Source: Cryptomeria japonica (Eukaryota; Streptophyta; Pinopsida; Cupressales; Cupressaceae). Taken from it: 64,000 nucleotides of DNA. Below the pieces are notes generated by a model. That model was not told the origin of the DNA, ran no database searches, and was given only the letters and a program-made list of their open reading frames with translations. The stretch is taken from positions 145,146,897 to 145,210,896 of the forward strand of contig NC_081407.1 in assembly GCF_030272615.1 (NCBI RefSeq). The letters run 5' to 3'. A program made the translations under genes and the position numbers. This document shows, in pieces, positions 58,792 through 64,000 of the stretch (its first letter is position 1; each line of letters begins with the position of its first letter).

Positions 58792-60360
58792 ATTCAGCCT
58801 TAATTGCATATTTTTCCTTTACTGGGCAAGAGGGTCTGCAATCCTTGTGTTTCATCTTCTCCACCACAGCAATCGGGAGTCTCGAGTTGCCATTGTTTGT
58901 TGCCACCAAACCACTACCATCACTCACTAAGTCTGTCGAGCTAACCTCCAACAACCCTTCATTTGATAGGTTTTTTTGGAACTATCCATCCACCTCCTCC
59001 TTTGGAGCCAAGTCCAACAACTATTTCAAGAACATGATACTCCTCTTAACCACCAGCCTTTGACAAGAGATAGAGCCAAGAGATGTCAAGGAGATAAAAG
59101 GAAGCTTCTCCACCTCCCTGCCATTTCTTCAAACCACATAGAAGTCTCTCAGAAGGGGAGTGCTAACCCCGTCACCACATTCTCTGGGACATCTCCAATC
59201 CCTTTGAGAAATTTCTTTTTAGTCACCCCTAGATAGATAGAATTTTCCATCTCTAGGGATTCACCTGCATTGTGGAAAGTGGGCAAAAACATTGAAGATA
59301 TGTTTGTGTCCAGCCTATACCAGTGGTCCATTATAAGAAATTTGTCCCCTAGGACCATCTTGACTGCATGCACAACCTAATCATGCTTAGACAGTATAAC
59401 CCCCTTCAACCTTTTCTATGTCACTTCATCGAGGAAGGCCATCTACCTCCTCTTGTATAACAGTTGGATAGGTGTATTCATAATGCAAGTACACCTAGAA
59501 CCAAACTTCGATGAAAAAAATTTGAAAAATAAAATGGAGATGGTAGAGCCAAGGCTTCCATTTAAATCCAAAGGCCCAAAGAATAATGATCACACCTTAT
59601 CCTTGCTCATAAGAGCAATTACATCCTCAAGGTTTCCATTACAAGGCATTATTCCCAATGCACAAATTCCCATTTTTTGCCACCTTTTTAGTACCTGATG
59701 CCACCTAAAATTATCGTCATCCACACCCAACCACATGCTAATGTCCTTCAGAGTACTTCAAGTATCTCGTGCTCTGCAAGCTAGTCATGTATCCCCTTCA
59801 AATGTCAAGTGTGGTGATAGCAAATTGCAAGTCATACCATTCAATCAATCTGAGCCCTGAGACATGATCATCAAACTCACACGAACATGTCCCATCACTG
59901 TGTGCCACAGGGGATTTTGACATCACCCTTACATACATCTATCAGCTTGTCATCTTAGGTGGGCAATGCAGCCAGGTTAGCTAGTCCATTTGCCTCTGTG
60001 TTGCCTTCCCTATATATTTATGATATGTAAATTTTCAAAACACCCGATTACATCCCATATCTATCGGATCCATTTTTGAAACTTCCAATCTAGTGTGTGC
60101 TTTTGTCTGATAGCATTTATAGCTATAAGAGTCACCTCCCAGGGGCACATTGGGACTCTTTAGATCTTGGCCACATTCTAACCCTATCAAGGTAGCTCTG
60201 AATTCTGCTTCATTATTTGTCATAATCCCTAAGTTGACAAATTTCTCTACCAAGATTCTCCTTGAATGATCTCTAATGATTAGCCAAGACCACTCATCCC
60301 AGGGTTACCTTTGGAAACCTCATTAAAATTGATTTTGATCCAACTAGGGGTGATGGAAGA
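58792..60360 (-). pseudogene. LINE-like element B: RNase H and adjoining coding remnants
   Basis: Minus strand 60345-60035 encodes an RNase H-like domain: PSWIKINFNEVSKGNPG (usual NFDGA with Asp changed to Asn), ILVEKFVNLGIMTNNEAEFRA (catalytic Glu) and GGDSYSYKCY (Asp of GDS). The tail REGNTEANGLANLA follows in another frame. Further left, 59373-59149 (FLIMDHWYRLDTN ... FHNAGESLEM ... FLKGIGDVPENVV) loosely resembles the DUF4283 region at the start of plant LINE or gag-like proteins, which would imply a second fragment. Stops and shifts are frequent. The 3' end lies beyond the Tat insertion at 36291. Confidence 0.55.
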
Positions 60361-61263
60361 CCAATGGACACTAGCTCAAGGGTTAATATATTTTTTGTTT
60401 TTAATGAATTTAAGTGTCACATGAAATTAAATTATTCATTTCCTAAAAATATTTCTTGCAGTAATATATAAAAAAATTATTTTATTTATTTCCCGCATGC
60501 ACATGAATTAAATAATTAATCTAATTATTTTTCTAATTATCTTCTTAGACACATGATCAAATAATTTTTATTATTATTTTTTTTTAATATTAATTAAATA
60601 ATTGTAATTATTCAATTAATTATTTTCTTCTTGTCTCCTATAATTAAATAAAATTAGCGAAGTCTTCTATAATTAATTTTTTTTTTTAATTTATTTGATT
60701 ATTCATTTTTCTAAACATATCTTCTCTAGAAATAAATAAAATCTTTATTTTATTTATGTATTCTCCTCATGAACACAACTAAATATTTTTTAACTATTTA
60801 ATGCTAATTACTATTCCACTTCCACCTCTCAACTAACACTCACGTTGAGTTCAATTGATTAATTAATTCAACTTTTTCAATCATGCATCTACATCTCTCA
60901 ATCATAGTTATATCCTAATCTTGTAATAAAAATGATATAAAATTATAAAAATAAAATAAAATATATTTTTGTTTTTCATATATTTAAGTGTCACAAACAA
61001 GTCAAATTAAATGCTTCTAATGTATAATACGACTTTGGCATAATTATTAAAATATGTATTTTTAAATTTTTTATCTTAAAAGCTTTCTTTTTTAAAATTA
61101 ATATAAATTTAATCATATGGTTGAGATTAATTATATAGTCTTGCATCCTTCTCAATTTTGAACCATTGATTTCAAAAAGTAAGTGATTCACTTCATATGA
61201 GGAATTCCTACAGAATAAAAATATAATATTAAACTAATAATTAATAATTAAATTTAAGATTAA

Positions 61264-61264
<1 letters not shown>
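60361..61264. other. AT-rich non-coding sequence
   Basis: Dominated by ATTTATTT and TTAATTA runs; no gene. Confidence 0.5.
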
Positions 61265-61302
<38 letters not shown>

Positions 61303-61303
61303 G

Positions 61304-61350
<47 letters not shown>

Positions 61351-61352
61351 TA
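61265..61352. repeat. (ATT)n / (ATC) trinucleotide microsatellite
   Basis: About 15 ATT units, then a short ATTATC segment, then about 8 more ATT units. Confidence 0.95.
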
Positions 61353-61381
61353 TGCATTTTTTAATTTAAATTAGGATTATG

Positions 61382-61686
61382 TTGTCCAGGGGGTTGAGCT
61401 TAGTTGGTTAAAGCATTGAGTTCTCAATGTGGAGACCCAAGTTCAACTCCCATGAGGGACATCTTTGTGGAATTCTAAGTTGTGACTCTTGGTCTTCCAT
61501 TGGTTGTAGTTGTCACATTGTTTAAAGTGGATTTCTAAGTTGTGACCATTGGTCTTCCAATTGTTGTTTCTAGTTTGGTGCTCGAAAGGAGCTAGTATTT
61601 GTAATAAGTTTTCTCGAAAGGAACTGGTATTTGTAATAAGTTTGTAATGTGGATGCTCGAAGAGTTCTATGATACTTAATACAAAG
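61382..61686 (+). mobile_element. tRNA-derived SINE with 14-bp target duplications
   Basis: Flanked by AAATTAGGATTATG at 61368-61381 and 61687-61700 (perfect). The head is tRNA-like, with an A box TGAGCTTAGTTGG at 61395-61407 and a B box AGTTCAACTCC at 61440-61450, the arrangement of an internal pol III promoter. The body holds two internal duplications: a 41-bp unit starting GTGGA(A/T)TTCTAAGTTGTGA at 61467 and 61527, and a 31-bp unit starting CTCGAAAGGA at 61581 and 61613. It ends AATACAAAG without a long A tail. It has no ORF and depends on LINE machinery. Confidence 0.88.
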
Positions 61687-62890
61687 AAATTAGGATTATG
61701 TATTGAAGTGAGAGTTATAGTTTTGATTAGGTAAATTGGGGTATAAGGCTCAAATCCTTTACATATTAGCCTTCAAGATAGCACAAAGGGATCTCACAAG
61801 TAGTGAGACTACCAAAAAATCATATGATAGCAATAACCAAAGCGTCAATCAATGGAACACAAGAAACACAACTAAGACATCTTAAATAGGACTTGTAGGT
61901 TTTCAAAAGGACCCAAAAACCTTAAACCAAAGACACCTTGAACTAGATAAAAGATAGCCAAGGAGTCAAATAACATCCCAAAAACATGATCCAAAGACAT
62001 CTTGAGCTATAAAGAAGATAGCCAAGGAAAGGGTAAGCAAAAAAAAAGGGTTTTTAAAAGGAACCCCTGAACTTTCTAATATTGAGAACACTTTGAAATG
62101 AGCATAATTCATCCAAATATTAATAGAACAAACAAAACCAATGGTTTTGAAAGGCAAGTGATAGTTATAGTTGATATTACACAAATATGGTTGAAAAAAA
62201 AATATTTTAAAAATTCAAGTAACTTTACCAATTTAACTATATATAAATAAATTCAAGCTAATTTTATTTTAGCTAAAAGTGAATACAACATGTTGTTTAT
62301 GTCGAATTTGAATACCTCTAATGTTGCTTAATATGGTTGCTCTCATCTTTGTTTCTTGTACAAGAGCTCAATAGAGAATGAATAGTGGTTGTAGTAGATA
62401 ATTCAGCAGAGTTTAGGTATATTCACACTTGATTGATTGAAAAGAGAGAGGAAGGAGCCTCTTTTATAGAGAGCGTCCTAAAAATTGAGGGTTAGGATTA
62501 AGAGTTGTAAGGATGAATGGTCGTCTAAGATTAGAGAGTAGGTATAAGAAATGATAGAATATTGGGAAGGCGGTTAGAGGTAAATTAAGAGATGAATGTC
62601 ACTTGTCATGGAAAGAAAGAGCTACATGAACTAATCAAATTAAAAAAATCATTTAATTAAGAGAAGGGTGGGGCCAGATAAATTAAATAAATAAAATATT
62701 TACTTAATTTAGGAAAAGAGGATTTAAATAAATAAAAATATTTATTTAAATTAAGAAAGGCTTAGAAAATTTTGATGAATTAATTAAATAAATAAAGATT
62801 TATTTAATTAATTATAGAAGACTTAGGATAAAATAATTAAATAAATAAAATATTTATTTAATTAGGCTAGGACAACTTTTGGTGTCTACA

Positions 62891-62904
62891 TTTTGCCCCT
62901 CTTT
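62891..62904 (-). other. Polypurine tract of the second Tat-like element
   Basis: AAAGAGGGGCAAAA on the minus strand, identical to 37988-38001. Confidence 0.8.
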
Positions 62905-62988
62905 AAGGCAATGCAGTTTATCGTGTTGTTTCAAAAAAAACACTAATATAGAAGGTTGCCCCTGGCAAGGATGGCGACATGCCCCCTC

Positions 62989-63032
62989 GAGAGATTGGGT
63001 GAAAAATTTGTAAAAAAATCAGACAATCTCTC
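62989..63032. other. Short hairpin upstream of the antisense promoter, second element
   Basis: GAGAGATTG (62989-62997) pairs with CAATCTCTC (63024-63032), again right after GCCCCCTC. Its position matches the 15-bp hairpin of the first element but the sequence differs. Confidence 0.6.
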
Positions 63033-63165
63033 AATAAGAAGAAAGGAGAGGGAAAAGCAAGTGGGAAGACATGCAAGTGAAAACGACAAAAGACAGGCTA
63101 AGGGGAAGTGTGGGGGATCACGGAGACCACGAAAGGTTACCACAACCAAATTAGGTTACAACACC

Positions 63166-63173
63166 TATAAATG
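63166..63173 (+). promoter_or_regulatory. TATA box of the antisense gene, second element
   Basis: TATAAATG in ACACCTATAAATGGGAG, about 100 bp upstream of the ATG at 63267. Confidence 0.6.
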
Positions 63174-63266
63174 GGAGCATGGGTTAAGGATGTCCTCATT
63201 AGCATCCATCACCTTCAAAGAGAAAAGTGCAAGGCATGGCAAAAGAGTAGTGTAGAAAGTGAAGCG

Positions 63267-64000
63267 ATGGCAGAACATTCCATAAGTTTGAGCGAGTGTG
63301 ATAGCATGACATCCCAAAGGAGTATGGAGAGCCAGTAAGTGCATCTTTACTTTCTTGATGGTGTGCATTTATTGTAAAATAAAAATGGTCCAAATGTTAG
63401 GTAACAAAAATAATAATAATGTAGGTTAGGGATAAAAACATGTATAAGCTAGGTAAGGGCCCATATATGGAGCAATAACGCGTATACGCTTTGTAAAACT
63501 GTGTATATAGTATAAGGGTTTTTTTGTAATATGGGCGTGTCTATGGTTTTTCAACACGTTTTTGGTCAACAATGATGCGTTTTTGTGTTTTAGTGCATAT
63601 ATGTGGTCTAAAACTACATATGTGGTTTCTTAGCACGTATATGTCAAGTATCATAATGTATATATGTGTAATGTGAGAGTAGGAGCAAGATAGGATGCAA
63701 ATGTGATAAATAGATGCAGTCGATAGGATGATCTATTGGATTGATAGAAACTGGCCATTGCCCCAGTAGGATAGGTTGAGTTATAGCTGATGGAGCTAGA
63801 ATGGCAAATGTGATAGACATGTGCGGCCGATGAAGCTAATAGAGCTAACAAAGAGAACAAATATTGTTAGGATGAAAGTTGATGAAGCTAATGTTGATGT
63901 GATGTGCATGTTTTGATTGCAGGTTGACTTAGCATCATTAGATTCATGAGAGAGATTCCCTCAGACACAGCAACTTAGACCATAATTGATAGAGGATGAT
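63267..64000 (+). pseudogene. Antisense PMD-type gene of the second Tat-like element, 5' part
   Basis: A short first exon from ATG 63267 (MAEHSISLSECDSM) ends at a GTAAGT donor (63335). The next good acceptor is TTTTGATTGCAG ending at 63922. The second exon reads DLASLDS, stop, ERFPQTQQLRP, stop, LIEDD. This aligns with the exon 2 start of the first element (VQLRERFSRPWTLIPRLTQAD), with both stops explained by CGA-to-TGA and CAA-to-TAA. The exon phases do not join cleanly with this donor, so the exact exon 1 boundary or frame is uncertain. The PMD core lies beyond the window. Confidence 0.55.
63460..63680 (+). repeat. Motif-rich intron segment, TTAGCACGTATATG type
   Basis: Loose repeats such as AACGCGTATACG, TTAGTGCATATATG, TTAGCACGTATATG and AATGTATATATGTG at irregular spacing in the predicted intron. 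They share the TTAG-(C/T)-(G/A)C-(A/G)T core with the TAGCGCAT array of the first element but are extended with TATATG. Confidence 0.5.

Larger units (their letters stand above)
61735..64000 (-). mobile_element. Second Tat-like Ty3/gypsy element, 3' end only (runs off window)
   Basis: The sequence ending GTGTCTACA at 62890 followed by TTTTGCCCCTCTTT copies the LTR/PPT junction of the 22-kb element (37981-38001). The LTR to the left has the same ATTTAATTA-rich right third and a minus-strand TATA box (TATAAAAG, complement of 62461-62468). Its left border is not resolved; 61735 is approximate. To the right lie a hairpin, a plus-strand TATA box, a short exon, an intron and a second exon, as in the first element. 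Sequence identity outside these points is low, so it is a different family within the lineage. Confidence 0.75.

Noticed and set aside
61391-61455. Functional tRNA gene
   Set aside because: A and B boxes are present, but the acceptor and anticodon arms do not fold convincingly, and the unit is the head of a 305-bp element with target duplications.
62956-63255. 99-codon plus-strand basic protein
   Set aside because: Spans the hairpin and TATA box of the second Tat-like element; no domain, and the gene model from the ATG at 63267 fits the homologous element better.

Overview
The window looks like an intergenic stretch of a large seed-plant nuclear genome, most likely a conifer or other gymnosperm. 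That placement is an inference from the nested LTR retrotransposons, AT-rich filler, and one intronless PLS-class pentatricopeptide-repeat (PPR) gene whose repeat wording resembles conifer PPRs. I see one intact host gene, the PPR gene at 16242-18356 (minus). Nearly everything else that can be recognised is mobile-element sequence at different stages of decay.

Layout. 1-801: the 3' end of a LINE-like element (plus). 1460-1960: an array of about eleven short palindromes. 2162-10621: a decayed Ty1/copia element (minus) with a truncated left LTR and a 1.35-kb solo LTR inside it. 10622-16241: mostly unassigned, with small duplications. 16242-18356: the PPR gene, with GA-rich tracts upstream. 19673-34927: a chromovirus (Ty3/gypsy with chromodomain) arranged LTR-internal-LTR-internal-LTR, bounded by near-matching target duplications. 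A 1.44-kb solo LTR sits in its first LTR with a perfect 5-bp duplication. This array splits a minus-strand LINE-like element (RNase H at 35590-36020, 3' end at 19331-19672). 36540-58786: a 22.2-kb Tat-lineage Ty3/gypsy element (minus) with perfect AGGAT target duplications, itself carrying a 3.96-kb nested LTR-like insertion. It splits a second LINE-like element. 61382-61686: a tRNA-derived SINE with 14-bp duplications. About 61.7 kb to the window end: a second Tat-like element, cut by the window edge.

The most interesting object is the 22-kb Tat element. Besides gag and pol (PR, G-patch-like motif, RT, RNase H, a second RNase H, INT) on the minus strand, it carries a plus-strand gene between pol and the 3' LTR. 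That gene has its own TATA box, a 25-codon first exon, a 1.04-kb intron with good splice sites, and a second exon encoding a plant mobile domain (PMD) protein with acidic and coiled-coil regions. The intron is packed with about 22 copies of a TAGCGCAT-like motif. The same motif, in the opposite orientation on the DNA, fills the long gag-pol leader at the other end. Both convergent transcription units are therefore preceded or interrupted by the same array read in their own sense. The second Tat-like element at the right edge repeats the same plan (PPT, hairpin, TATA, short exon, GTAAGT donor, motif-rich intron, homologous second exon) with diverged sequence, which argues that the arrangement is maintained rather than accidental.

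Most reading frames of the mobile elements are broken. Every in-frame stop in the PMD gene can be explained by one C-to-T change in CGA or CAG codons, as expected for methylated, silenced repeats.
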